NCBI GenBank assembly: GCA_025352795.1
Contig: JANXSF010000011.1
Coordinates: forward strand, 1-35,661
Direction of reading: 5' to 3'
From: Acidobacteriota bacterium
GTDB taxonomy: Bacteria > Acidobacteriota > Terriglobia > Bryobacterales > Bryobacteraceae
DNA: 35,661 nt
The notes beneath the pieces are model-generated. The model did no database searches. It saw only the letters and a program-made list of their open reading frames with translations, and had not been told where the DNA came from. The number at the start of each line of letters is the position of its first letter. Positions within the stretch are counted from its first letter, which is position 1. This document shows, in pieces, positions 23,759-32,483 of this stretch. The position numbers and the translations under genes were made by a program.

Positions 23759-23841
23759 GGGCAGGCTAGCTCAGTATGATCGTAAACCGAACCAATGTAG
23801 CATAACCGGGTCGCGAATTCCGAACGCAGTGGCACGCCAGT

Positions 23842-23893
23842 CCGAGCCGTGACCGCGGGACAGCTCACCGACTCCCTCGCGGTCGCGGCTCGG
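23842..23893. repeat. Palindromic hairpin with dispersed repeat copy B between cas10 and the TPR gene
   Basis: CCGAGCCGTGACCGCGGGA at the left pairs with TCCCTCGCGGTCGCGGCTCGG at the right, with a loop around ACAGCTCACCGAC. The stem has about 19 mostly paired bases. The left arm continues to 23809 with the same sequence (reverse strand) as copy A at 15177-15226. It lies in the 220-base divergent gap that should hold the promoters of cas10 and of the TPR gene. Confidence 0.7.
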
Positions 23894-23978
23894 TATTGAA
23901 TATTCGTTCGTGCACCATGATGATGGAGCTGCAAAAATGAACAGTTTGTAATGGGTAGGATGGATCATAATGGCTTAG

Positions 23979-25223
23979 GTGATAAAACTCCTCTGCTTTG
24001 TGGTGGCAGTCACAACCGCTTTTAGCCAAACCGCTGATAGTTGGATTGCGCAGGGCAACGCATTAAAGGCAACTGGCGATGCCAAGGGAGCTCTTGCTGC
24101 TTTTCAGCAAGCGGCCAAGCTGAAGCCACTGTCTGCGCAGATTCAAGATGAAATCGGATTTCTGTTGGCTGTGGAAGGAAACAGGAGCCAGGCGATTCCC
24201 CATTTTGAGCAAGCCATTTCTGTGGACAAAGCTTATGCCCCTGCTCACTTCCATTTGGCCGTCGCCGCCTGGCTGGAACAGAATCCGGATCGGGCGATTG
24301 CAGCCGCTCAAACTGCTGTAAAACTGGATAGCCGCAATGCTGAATATCGACTGCGGCTAGGGTCCATGCTATATGACGTTGGCCATAATGAAGAAGCGCT
24401 GGTGGAACTTCGGGAGGCTGTGAAATATGGTCCCAACCGTGCGGATGCGTGGAACCAGATCGGTTTGGCGGAACAAAAAAGCAACAACAGAATGGCGGCG
24501 AGGCAAGCACTTCAAAAAGCAGTTACGCTGCAACCAACGTCGACAGAGTTTCGCAACAGCCTGGGGCTATTTTTAGTGGACAATGGCTGGCCTGAGGATG
24601 GGATCGTCCAATTTAAGGCCATCTTAAAACAAGACCCAAAGGAAATTTCAGCCCAGATCAATTTGGCTTACGTGGAACTGCAACGTGGGGATTATCCAAA
24701 GGCGGCAACTGAGTTTGAACGGTTGCGGAATTTGTATCCCGATCAAGCTGTGATCCGCTACGACTTGGGTTTGGCTTTGAAGCAACAGGATCGAATTGAA
24801 GAAGCCAAAAAAGAGTTTCATGAAGCACTGCGTTTGAATCCAGATATGGCCGAGGCCTACTACACACTGGGCATTACCTGTTGGCAGAATGGCGAGTTTG
24901 TGGAAACGGTGGATGCCATGCGCAACGCCATTCGGTTGAAGCCCGATTATGGAGATGCCTACTACATGTTAGGGACGGCGTTAAAGCAGAAAGGCGATGC
25001 GGCGGAGGCCGTAAAGGCTTTGGAAGAAGCTATTCGACTGAACCCGAACACGCCAGGGCCGTACAATACTTTGGCTCAAATTCGGCAATCCCAATCCGAT
25101 TTGGAGGGTGCCAGGAAACTGTTTGCACAAGGTGCTGAAGTGAAAAAGAAGCTGGAGATGGAACAGGCCAAGCGACTGGGAACGATGGGTCCGGCAACGC
25201 GTACGATTCCTAAGCTTCGGTAG
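23979..25223 (+). CDS. Secreted tetratricopeptide repeat protein
   Basis: The 414-residue protein has a short signal peptide (MIKLLCFVVAVTTAFSQ) followed by about ten to eleven 34-residue TPR units, recognisable by repeated A...G...A...Y..A motifs and ALRLNPDMAEAYYTLG-like junctions. A TPR superhelix normally binds other proteins. The start is GTG (23979-23981), and no good Shine-Dalgarno is near it. The FG-GAP/ASPIC gene begins 32 bases downstream, and TPR plus ASPIC pairs are frequent in Acidobacteriota. The gene is divergent from cas10 and shares a 220-base gap with it. Confidence 0.88.
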   Translation: MIKLLCFVVAVTTAFSQTADSWIAQGNALKATGDAKGALAAFQQAAKLKPLSAQIQDEIGFLLAVEGNRSQAIPHFEQAISVDKAYAPAHFHLAVAAWLEQNPDRAIAAAQTAVKLDSRNAEYRLRLGSMLYDVGHNEEALVELREAVKYGPNRADAWNQIGLAEQKSNNRMAARQALQKAVTLQPTSTEFRNSLGLFLVDNGWPEDGIVQFKAILKQDPKEISAQINLAYVELQRGDYPKAATEFERLRNLYPDQAVIRYDLGLALKQQDRIEEAKKEFHEALRLNPDMAEAYYTLGITCWQNGEFVETVDAMRNAIRLKPDYGDAYYMLGTALKQKGDAAEAVKALEEAIRLNPNTPGPYNTLAQIRQSQSDLEGARKLFAQGAEVKKKLEMEQAKRLGTMGPATRTIPKLR

Positions 25224-25255
25224 TGTTCCAACTTGATCAGGAGAGAATTTGAACC

Positions 25256-26980
25256 ATGCCGTTGAATCGCCGTACTTTTATTCGATCCGTAAGTCGCACT
25301 GCTGCTGTATTCTCATTGGACCAGTTGTTGACAGGGCTGCCATTGGGCGTTCAGTTCATTAATGTAGCGAAGCAGGCGGGGTTAAAAGAGAAGACGATTT
25401 ACGGTAGTGAGAATCGAAATAAATTTCTGCTGGAAACAACCGGATGTGGGGCGGCGTTCTTTGATTACGATCACGATGGATGGCTAGACATTTTTCTGGT
25501 GAATGGAACGCGGTTGGAAACCAAATGGCCCACAGGTGCGGCACCGGTAAGCAGGCTCTATAAAAACAATCGTGACGGGACTTTTACAGACGTCACTATT
25601 GCTGCCGGAATTGCTCGCACGGGTTGGGGATCTGGTTGTTGCGTCGGCGATTACAACAACGATGGGCTGGACGATTTGTTTGTTACTTACTGGGGCGATT
25701 GTTCGCTTTGGAAGAACTTAGGCAACGGAAAGTTTGTAGATGTAGCGGATAAGGCCGGTGTTACAACGCGGACTAAAAATGGCTTGAAGCGACACAACAC
25801 TGGTTGCGCTTTTGTGGACTACAACAAAGATGGATTTCTGGATTTGTTCGTGGCCAACTACATTGATTTCGATCCGAAAACTGCACCGCTTCCGGAATCT
25901 GGACCATGTAAATACAAAGGGCTGCTGGTGGCTTGCGGACCGCCGGGGTTGAAAGGTGGGAAGAACATTCTGTTCCACAATCAGGGCAATGGCACGTTCA
26001 CCGATGTTTCCGAATCAGCAGGGATATTGAACACGGCGGGCACGTATGGGTTAGGCGTGATTGTGTCCGATTTCGACAACGATGGTTGGCCCGATATTTA
26101 CGTTGCCAACGATTCCACATCGGCGGCACTGTACAAAAATAATCATGACGGTACTTTCAAAGAGGTGGCGATTGAAGCGGGAGTGGCCTATTCACCGGAT
26201 GGAAAGCCGCAAGCTGGCATGGGTGTTTCGGTTGCCGATTATGATTGTGATGGCAATTTCGATATTGTGAAAACCAACTTCGCCGGGGATACTTCCAGCC
26301 TTTACCGGGGTGTGGGCGGAGGCACTTTTGATGACCAGACATTTCAGGCCGGGCTGGGTAAGGTGACAAGGTTTCTGGGTTGGGGTGCATCGTTTCTAGA
26401 TTTCGATAACGATGGCTGGGCTGATATTATGCTGTGCAACGGCCATGTTTATCCCGAGGTGGGCGATAGTGCGGTGGAGTCTGGATATCGACAACGCAAG
26501 GTGGCGTATCGGAATTTGGGGAACGGTCGTTTTGAGGAAGTCTCCGATCAGCTTGGGCCCGGTGTCACTGAAAAAGTTACCGGAAGGGGCATGGCAATCG
26601 GCGATTTCGATAACGATGGCGACTTGGATGTGCTGGTGAACTGCATCAACGATGTTCCGCAATTGCTACGGTGCGATTCGAAGTCGGGAAATAACTGGGT
26701 GAAGATCAAAGTGATTGGTACAAAATCAAACCGCTCTGGCATTGGCACTCGGGTGATTTGCACAACTTCAGGAAGCGGCGGGGCACATCGGCAGATGGAT
26801 GAAGTGCGCAGTGGCGGCAGCTATTTATCGCAGAGTGACTTGCGGGTTCATTTTGGATTAGCAGCGGCGAAGACGGCGGATATTGAGATTTGGTGGCCGA
26901 GTGGGATTGTGGATCGGCTTAGTGGAGTTGAGGTGAACCGAATTATCACGGTTGTGGAAGGCAGTGGCGAAGCGAAGTGA
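25256..26980 (+). CDS. Tat-exported FG-GAP/VCBS repeat protein with ASPIC/UnbV domain (CRTAC-like)
   Basis: The 574-residue protein starts with a probable Tat signal (NRRTFIRSVSRTAAVFSL). It then has seven calcium-binding-like DxDxDG loops in beta-propeller repeats: DYDHDGWLD, DYNNDGLDD, DYNKDGFLD, DFDNDGWPD, DYDCDGNFD, DFDNDGWAD and DFDNDGDLD. It ends with an ASPIC/UnbV domain (RSGGSYLSQSDLRVHFGL, then ADIEIWWPSG). The fold should be an extracellular or periplasmic propeller; its binding partner is unknown. AGGAGAG lies about ten bases before the ATG. It probably forms an operon with the TPR gene. Confidence 0.92.
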   Translation: MPLNRRTFIRSVSRTAAVFSLDQLLTGLPLGVQFINVAKQAGLKEKTIYGSENRNKFLLETTGCGAAFFDYDHDGWLDIFLVNGTRLETKWPTGAAPVSRLYKNNRDGTFTDVTIAAGIARTGWGSGCCVGDYNNDGLDDLFVTYWGDCSLWKNLGNGKFVDVADKAGVTTRTKNGLKRHNTGCAFVDYNKDGFLDLFVANYIDFDPKTAPLPESGPCKYKGLLVACGPPGLKGGKNILFHNQGNGTFTDVSESAGILNTAGTYGLGVIVSDFDNDGWPDIYVANDSTSAALYKNNHDGTFKEVAIEAGVAYSPDGKPQAGMGVSVADYDCDGNFDIVKTNFAGDTSSLYRGVGGGTFDDQTFQAGLGKVTRFLGWGASFLDFDNDGWADIMLCNGHVYPEVGDSAVESGYRQRKVAYRNLGNGRFEEVSDQLGPGVTEKVTGRGMAIGDFDNDGDLDVLVNCINDVPQLLRCDSKSGNNWVKIKVIGTKSNRSGIGTRVICTTSGSGGAHRQMDEVRSGGSYLSQSDLRVHFGLAAAKTADIEIWWPSGIVDRLSGVEVNRIITVVEGSGEAK

Positions 26981-27004
26981 GGCAACCACGTCGGCATTGA
27001 TGAA

Positions 27005-27586
27005 TTACTTAGACATGGATTCGGTCCGCGCAATCCGCACAATTTCTTTGGCAATGTCTTCCGGCGACAGGACAAAATCTATACATCCGCTGGCTATTGC
27101 GCTTTCCGGCATATCGGGCTGCCAGGCTGTATCGAGCTTTTGGGCGATGGTAATGCCCCCGACTTCTTTTATGCCACACAGGGCCGCTGCCCCGTCACCG
27201 TCATAACCAGAGACGATGACGGCGATAAGCTTGCCATCCCAATTCTGGGTGAGAGAACGCAGAAAAATCGTAATCACGTCCGGCCATCCCACAGGTTTTG
27301 AGATGGGTTCCAGGCGGAACTCACCATCAAAAATATGTAAATCACGTTGTTCTGGAATGATGAACACGTGGTTCGGGCGAATGAGTAATTTTTCAGAGAT
27401 CAGTTCCACGGGCATATCTGTGTAGCCCGGAAGAATCTCATGGAGCTTGGTGGCGAATGTTCTTACGTGATTGACAATGACGATGGCAACGCCCATATTG
27501 GATGGAAGATGTTGCAATAGCCGGATATATGCGTCCAGACCACCAGCCGAACCACCCACGCAAACCACAGGGAAATCTCTTTGCAT
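27005..27586 (-). CDS. Orphan CheB-type methylesterase domain protein
   Basis: The 193-residue protein is only a CheB catalytic domain. The Ser nucleophile is in CVGGSAGGLDAY (about 10-16), the His in IVNHVRTFA and the Asp in SGYDGDGAAALCGIKEVGG. The receiver domain that normally controls CheB is absent. It should remove methyl groups from, or deamidate, a chemoreceptor-like protein, but no receptor is in the window. It is divergent from a gene for a CheB-CheR-PAS protein, with about 190 bases between the starts. No clear Shine-Dalgarno precedes the ATG. Confidence 0.88.
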   Translation of the reverse strand: MQRDFPVVCVGGSAGGLDAYIRLLQHLPSNMGVAIVIVNHVRTFATKLHEILPGYTDMPVELISEKLLIRPNHVFIIPEQRDLHIFDGEFRLEPISKPVGWPDVITIFLRSLTQNWDGKLIAVIVSGYDGDGAAALCGIKEVGGITIAQKLDTAWQPDMPESAIASGCIDFVLSPEDIAKEIVRIARTESMSK

Positions 27587-27698
27587 CTTGAACGGATGCT
27601 AACACAATCCGAAAACTTTCTTATAGTTTTGAACCAATTATTGACCAATGATCGGAACTCAACAATCGGGCAAGATGACAGCGTTGGCTATGCCTGTG

Positions 27699-27714
27699 CA
27701 GTATAATTGTACTG
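27699..27714 (+). promoter_or_regulatory. Candidate -10 inside a near-palindrome upstream of the CheB-CheR gene
   Basis: TATAAT (27702-27707) lies inside CAGTATAATTGTACTG, a 16-base imperfect dyad with perfect CAGTA/TACTG arms. A good -35 at 17 bases is lacking, so the site could be an activator- or repressor-controlled promoter, or chance. Confidence 0.35.
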
Positions 27715-27764
27715 CCGACCGGCTCAATTTCCAGGATGCAACATCCGGTGTTTCAATGGAAACC

Positions 27765-27770
27765 AGGGAG
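27765..27770 (+). promoter_or_regulatory. Shine-Dalgarno of the CheB-CheR-PAS gene (AGGGAG)
   Basis: AGGGAG lies eight bases before the ATG at 27779-27781. It decides the start against an in-frame ATG at 27707 whose product would begin with a low-conservation stretch. Confidence 0.7.
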
Positions 27771-27778
27771 ACACGAAT

Positions 27779-30700
27779 ATGGAAGAAACAAAGCTCATCG
27801 CGGGGGCACCCGTCGAACTGGTTGATCCCCATTCGACGGAGCCACCGACTGATGCGCATCGTGTGGGATTCCCGATTGTGGGCATTGGTGCATCGGCTGG
27901 GGGACTGGCGGCGTTCGAAGCGTTTTTCTCTACCATGCCTGCCGATAATGATCCGGGCATGGCCTTTGTTTTAGTGCAGCATCTGGCTCGAGATCACAAG
28001 AGCATTCTTTCCGAATTGATTCGACGGTATACCCGGATGGAAGTTTTTGAGGTTGAGCACGGAATGGTTGTGAAGCCGAATTGCGCTTACATTATTCCAC
28101 CCAATCGCGATATGGCGCTGGTCAATGGTGCCCTACAATTATTGGAATCGACGGTGACCCGCGGCATCCGTTTGCCGATTGATTTTTTCTTTCGTTCGCT
28201 GGCCCAAGATCAGCATGAACGGGCCATTTGCATAGTGCTTTCTGGCACTGGTAGCGACGGTACTCTGGGACTGCGGGCGGTGAAAGGCGAGGGCGGTATG
28301 GTGATGGTGCAGTTGCCCGAATCCGCCGAGTACGATGGCATGCCGCGCAACGCTATTGCCACCGGCGTGGTGGATTTTGTGCTGGCTGCAAACGACATGC
28401 CCGCACAACTTCTGGCCTACGTTTCGCACGCGTTTGTGGCTTCTCCGCTGACGATTGCGACACAGACTCCGCAATCGGCAGATGCATTGGACGCGATCTT
28501 TCGATTGCTACGATCCCAGACGGGCCACGACTTTTCTCAGTACAAACGAAATACGATGATTCGCCGCGTGGAGCGCAGAATGGCGGTTCACCAGATTGAT
28601 CGGTTGGAACACTATGTTCGTTATCTGCAGATTACACGAAGCGAGGTGGACGCGCTGTTTCGCGATCTGCTCATTGGTGTCACCAACTTTTTCCGGGATG
28701 CTGAAATTTTTGATGAAATTCAGAAAAAAGTGATTCCTCAACTTTTCGCTGGCAAGGCTGGCGGAGAAGCGATTCGCGTTTGGGTGCCCGGTTGTTCCAC
28801 TGGGGAAGAAGCTTATTCCCTTGCCATCCTGCTGCGAGAACGCATGGAGGAAATGAAAGAGAATTTCAAAGTGCAGATTTTCGCAACGGACATTGACAAG
28901 GATGCGATTGAAAGTGCCCGAGCGGGAATTTACCCTGCCAGTATTATTGCGGACGTTTCGCCGGAGCGGCTAGCGCACTTCTTTGATCAGGAAAATCCTG
29001 ACGGTACCGCCTACCGCATCCACAAGACGATTCGCGACATGCTGATTTTTTCTGAGCACAGCCTGATCAAAGATCCGCCGTTCTCTAAGCTGGATTTGAT
29101 CAGTTGTCGAAATCTGTTGATCTACATGGGATCGGCACAACAAAAAAAGCTTATACCGCTGTTTCACTACGGTTTGAAGCCGGGTGGAATGCTGGTGTTG
29201 GGATCGTCGGAGAGTGTGGGAGACTTTACCACTCTGTTTGATTCGATTGATCGCACAGCGAAAATCTATCAACGCAAAGTAGATGACCTGGGGCCCAATT
29301 TGAAGGGGATTGCCCGGTTACTTCCACACCAAGGAACAGAAATAGTACGACAACCGGGAGTTGGAGCGGCAAATATTTTGCGTAGTGAGAGCAAACTTCC
29401 ATTGCAGGAAATCATCGAGCGGACGCTGTTGGGTTATTACGCTCCGGTGGGCGCTTTGGTCAACGAACGTGGGGATATTCTTTACTTGTTGGGTCGCACT
29501 GGCCGGTACCTGGAACCGACTCCGGGTGAAGCGAGTCTGAACATTTTCCGGATGGCACGGGAAGGGCTACGTGGTGATTTGACCATTGCGTTGCATCGTG
29601 CTGTGTCCTTGCAGATGACGACGCGCCATACAGGTTTGCGCGTGAAACATGAGGCAAGTATTACGTTGGTCAATTTGACCGTCGTACCAGTGCCTGCAAA
29701 TTCTGAAGACGCAGCCCAGCGGGGCTTATTCTTAGTTGTCATTGAGGAGCAGTTGAATGCAGACCCAAAGTTAGCTGCAGAACCGGCGGTGGATAGGGGG
29801 CAAGGTGCGGACGGGATGATCCCCGATCTGAACGAGTACATTATTCGGCTGAAGCAGGAATTACGTTCCAAGGATGAATATCTGCAAACGGCGGTTGAAG
29901 AACTGGAAACATCGAACGAAGAACTGCGTTCCGCTCATGAAGAAATGCAGTCGGTGAATGAGGAGATGCAATCCACTAACGAAGAATTGGAAACGTCGAA
30001 AGAAGAGTTGCAATCGGTGAATGAAGAACTGTCTACAGTGAACAACGAACTGCAAGCAAAAGTTCTGGACTTATCGCGATCCAACAACGACATGAAAAAC
30101 CTGTTGAGTGGCACCGGCATTGGCACAATTTTTGTGGATCACCATCTGCGTATTCTTCGCTTCACCCCCACCGTAGCAGCGTTGATCAGTCTGATTGAGA
30201 CCGATGTGGGCCGACCTGTGTATCAAATTCGCTCCAATCTGAATGGCTATGATCAGTTAGCTACAGATATTCGAACGGTGCTAGGGAACTTGATTCCAAT
30301 GGAACTGGAATTGCAGACCAATTCCGGGGAATGGTATCTACTGCGCATTCGGCCGTATCGGACGTTGGAAAACGTGATTGAAGGCGCGGTAATAACGTTC
30401 ACAGAGATTTCTCTTCTCAAAAAGGCGCAGGCGGCGTTGAAGCATTCTGAAACTCTGCGACGGTTGGCGGTGGTGGTACACGATTCGCGGGATGCAATTT
30501 TAGTGTTGGATATGACTGGTCGCATTCTGGCCTGGAATCCAGGGGCGAAAAGGATTTACGGGTGGAGCGAAGACGAGGCGTTGAAGATGAATCTTCGCGA
30601 TCTTACGGCGCTAGGCGAACGGGAGCATGCCTTTGCGGCCATATTGCAGCATTGCCAATCCCATACTTTGGAACCACTACGCATGAATCGTATCGCGAAA

Positions 30701-30802
30701 GATGGTACAACGGTTCCCATTTCGATTGTTGCTTCGGCACTGGTGAATGATGCAGGAGAAACCTACGCCATCGCTACTACCTCAAGGCGTGCGACTTCCT
30801 AA
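27779..30802 (+). CDS. CheB-CheR fusion with coiled coil and PAS domains, no kinase
   Basis: The 1007-residue protein begins with a CheB methylesterase domain (GIGASAGGLAAF, Ser39) that keeps the catalytic SGTGSDGTLG motif. A CheR methyltransferase follows, with the helical N-domain near 230-290 and the SAM-binding region VWVPGCSTGEEAYSLAILL. Next is a heptad-like coiled coil (EELETSNEELRSAHEEMQSV repeated over about 85 residues) and two PAS domains; the last ends the protein at SRRATS. Related large proteins often continue into a histidine kinase or diguanylate cyclase, and this one does not. It could reversibly modify a partner receptor or act in cis. The gene is divergent from the orphan CheB. 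Confidence 0.9.
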   Translation: MEETKLIAGAPVELVDPHSTEPPTDAHRVGFPIVGIGASAGGLAAFEAFFSTMPADNDPGMAFVLVQHLARDHKSILSELIRRYTRMEVFEVEHGMVVKPNCAYIIPPNRDMALVNGALQLLESTVTRGIRLPIDFFFRSLAQDQHERAICIVLSGTGSDGTLGLRAVKGEGGMVMVQLPESAEYDGMPRNAIATGVVDFVLAANDMPAQLLAYVSHAFVASPLTIATQTPQSADALDAIFRLLRSQTGHDFSQYKRNTMIRRVERRMAVHQIDRLEHYVRYLQITRSEVDALFRDLLIGVTNFFRDAEIFDEIQKKVIPQLFAGKAGGEAIRVWVPGCSTGEEAYSLAILLRERMEEMKENFKVQIFATDIDKDAIESARAGIYPASIIADVSPERLAHFFDQENPDGTAYRIHKTIRDMLIFSEHSLIKDPPFSKLDLISCRNLLIYMGSAQQKKLIPLFHYGLKPGGMLVLGSSESVGDFTTLFDSIDRTAKIYQRKVDDLGPNLKGIARLLPHQGTEIVRQPGVGAANILRSESKLPLQEIIERTLLGYYAPVGALVNERGDILYLLGRTGRYLEPTPGEASLNIFRMAREGLRGDLTIALHRAVSLQMTTRHTGLRVKHEASITLVNLTVVPVPANSEDAAQRGLFLVVIEEQLNADPKLAAEPAVDRGQGADGMIPDLNEYIIRLKQELRSKDEYLQTAVEELETSNEELRSAHEEMQSVNEEMQSTNEELETSKEELQSVNEELSTVNNELQAKVLDLSRSNNDMKNLLSGTGIGTIFVDHHLRILRFTPTVAALISLIETDVGRPVYQIRSNLNGYDQLATDIRTVLGNLIPMELELQTNSGEWYLLRIRPYRTLENVIEGAVITFTEISLLKKAQAALKHSETLRRLAVVVHDSRDAILVLDMTGRILAWNPGAKRIYGWSEDEALKMNLRDLTALGEREHAFAAILQHCQSHTLEPLRMNRIAKDGTTVPISIVASALVNDAGETYAIATTSRRATS

Positions 30803-30846
30803 GCGGCTTGGGGATCGCTTGGTGCTACCGGAGAAAATATTGGACC

Positions 30847-31482
30847 TCACTGAAGGCTGGCCATGCTGCTTGCCGGAGCACGTTTCTTTGTAGGCTCATT
30901 TTTTTCGTTGATCCTTTCTGCCCGTACTATGAATCGATCTGGCGCAGAACCTATGAAATAAAATGGATAACACGTGACCAAGGTAAGAATTTCATTCTTG
31001 CCAGGATACAATACCGCAACATTTAAGGGACTTACTATCCTTGTGGAAACAACACGATACCTGTAATCGCCACGCAACGTGGTGAGGGTGATGATGTCGT
31101 TCTGGCGGATATTCCGCAATGGTCGAAAAAAAGTGTCGCGATGTCCGGAAATGCCAACAGTGCCTGGCTGTCCTGGCAGTGCCGTTCCAGGAATATGGCC
31201 CACTGCACGCCGTAGAGTGGTTGTGCTGATTCCCTCAATAATGATGGCGGAAACGCCCAACCGTGGAATTTCAATTCGTCCAATAAGTCCAGTGGTTAAC
31301 AGCGGTAAGGTATGGCCTGCAGTGGGGGACGCAGTAAGAAATTCCAACTGATTGCGCTGCTGGCGTTGGAATACCCAGGCGTCGATCAAAAAGAAGGTGC
31401 AATAAGCTAGCATGGTCGCGGCAAGGATGAACAAGGTGACCTGTGACCAATGGCGAATGTTTCGTCGAAGCATGACTTTCAT
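30847..31482 (-). CDS. Class D-like sortase
   Basis: The 211-residue protein has one N-terminal membrane anchor (about 14-36) and a sortase domain with His114 (GHRDTFF), the catalytic Cys171 (TLVTCYPF) and Arg183 (DRFIVRA). The class cannot be fixed by eye, but the short form and the neighbouring LPATA tail fit classes that take LPxTA. Sortases cleave a C-terminal sorting signal and join the protein to an amino group. Its start overlaps the stop of the VWFA gene by four bases (ATGA). The likely substrate is encoded at 32484-33287, which makes this a complete local system in a Gram-negative genome. Confidence 0.88.
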   Translation of the reverse strand: MKVMLRRNIRHWSQVTLFILAATMLAYCTFFLIDAWVFQRQQRNQLEFLTASPTAGHTLPLLTTGLIGRIEIPRLGVSAIIIEGISTTTLRRAVGHIPGTALPGQPGTVGISGHRDTFFRPLRNIRQNDIITLTTLRGDYRYRVVSTRIVSPLNVAVLYPGKNEILTLVTCYPFYFIGSAPDRFIVRAERINEKNEPTKKRAPASSMASLQ

Positions 31483-32393
31483 TTGGTGTCCTCACCGGCG
31501 GTGTAACCGGCGCGAGTGCGCACCGAAAGCTTTCCCTTACCGTTGGCCCGAGCGCTCACTCGGATAGCTCGATAAGTGCCTTGTCCTTTCTCATTGCTTG
31601 AAAAATAACCGATTGTGTATTGATTGCGAATATCGCGCGCTATGCGTTCGCAAATGGCCAAAACATCATGGAGTTGAGCGGGAAAGAATGCTTCGCCTCC
31701 AGTTGCCCCAGCCAACTTACGCAGAACGCCCGGGTTTCGGTCAGGATCGGATTCATCGAAGATGCCGATGGCGTAAACCAACGTACTGGAATACTGGGCC
31801 ATCTTGAGGACTTCAGCCAAAGTGTGAGTGCTGGCGTTGTCACCCCCATCGCTAATGACTATCAGCACTTTTTTATCCCGACCGCCAGTTTGCAATCGTT
31901 TCCGTGCCTGGATGATGGCATCGTACAATGCGGTTCTGCCAGCCGTAGGTGTATTGGAGATTGCGCGGGCCAGTTCTTCGGAGCGACTGGAAAGTAGGAC
32001 TGAGCTGGGCAGACCAAAGGTAACGTTCTCATTAAAGTTGACGACGAACATTTGGTCGTCAGGGTTGCTTGATAGGACAAACGTCCCGGCGGCGGCGATC
32101 ACGTCTGCAATCTTTTGACGCATGCTTCCACTATGATCAATCACCAGACCCACAGTAACCGGAATGTCTTCGTGTTTGAAGAGCCGAATGGTTTGCCTTA
32201 CTCCATCTTCGTAAACCTCAAAGGCCTGTTCACTCAAATCGGAAACAGCCACGCCTCTGCGATCCCGCACAGTAGTGTTGAGCAATACCAAATGCACGTT
32301 GACGGAGATTTGAAAGGGTTCCTGGGGTTTCGGTTTGGCATTTCCCAGAAGGCTAGCCAACAAAAGCAGGGGAAGCGTTAGTCGCGGAGCCAT
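31479..32393 (-). CDS. Secreted VWFA-related domain protein
   Basis: The 304-residue protein has a signal peptide (about 1-18), a beta-rich segment with VRDRRGVAVSDL, and a von Willebrand A domain with a complete metal-ion-dependent adhesion site: Asp86-x-Ser88-x-Ser90 in VIDHSGSM, Thr in GRTALYDAI and Asp in ISDGGDN. This is the VWFA-related family common in Acidobacteriota. I chose the ATG at 32391-32393 over the longer frame because AAGAGG lies just upstream and the signal peptide then starts the protein. It is the gene directly before the sortase, so it may be a partner in surface display. Confidence 0.88.
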   Translation of the reverse strand: MAPRLTLPLLLLASLLGNAKPKPQEPFQISVNVHLVLLNTTVRDRRGVAVSDLSEQAFEVYEDGVRQTIRLFKHEDIPVTVGLVIDHSGSMRQKIADVIAAAGTFVLSSNPDDQMFVVNFNENVTFGLPSSVLLSSRSEELARAISNTPTAGRTALYDAIIQARKRLQTGGRDKKVLIVISDGGDNASTHTLAEVLKMAQYSSTLVYAIGIFDESDPDRNPGVLRKLAGATGGEAFFPAQLHDVLAICERIARDIRNQYTIGYFSSNEKGQGTYRAIRVSARANGKGKLSVRTRAGYTAGEDTK

Positions 32394-32398
32394 AGTAA

Positions 32399-32404
32399 CC
32401 TCTT
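32399..32404 (-). promoter_or_regulatory. Shine-Dalgarno of the VWFA gene (AAGAGG)
   Basis: AAGAGG five bases before the ATG at 32391-32393 supports the shorter start, which places the signal peptide at the very N-terminus. Confidence 0.6.
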
Positions 32405-32483
32405 CAAGTTGCGGGTTGAATGTCTGCCCCACTTCTTACAAGCTGTAAGCTTGATTTGGTGGGGCACACATCACAGAGACGGC

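Noticed and set aside
23759-23934. Possible lost HD domain or frameshift upstream of cas10
   Set aside because: An in-frame TGA lies 15 bases upstream, and beyond it are only the hairpin repeat and the TPR gene promoter region. No HD-like residues are visible in the other frames.
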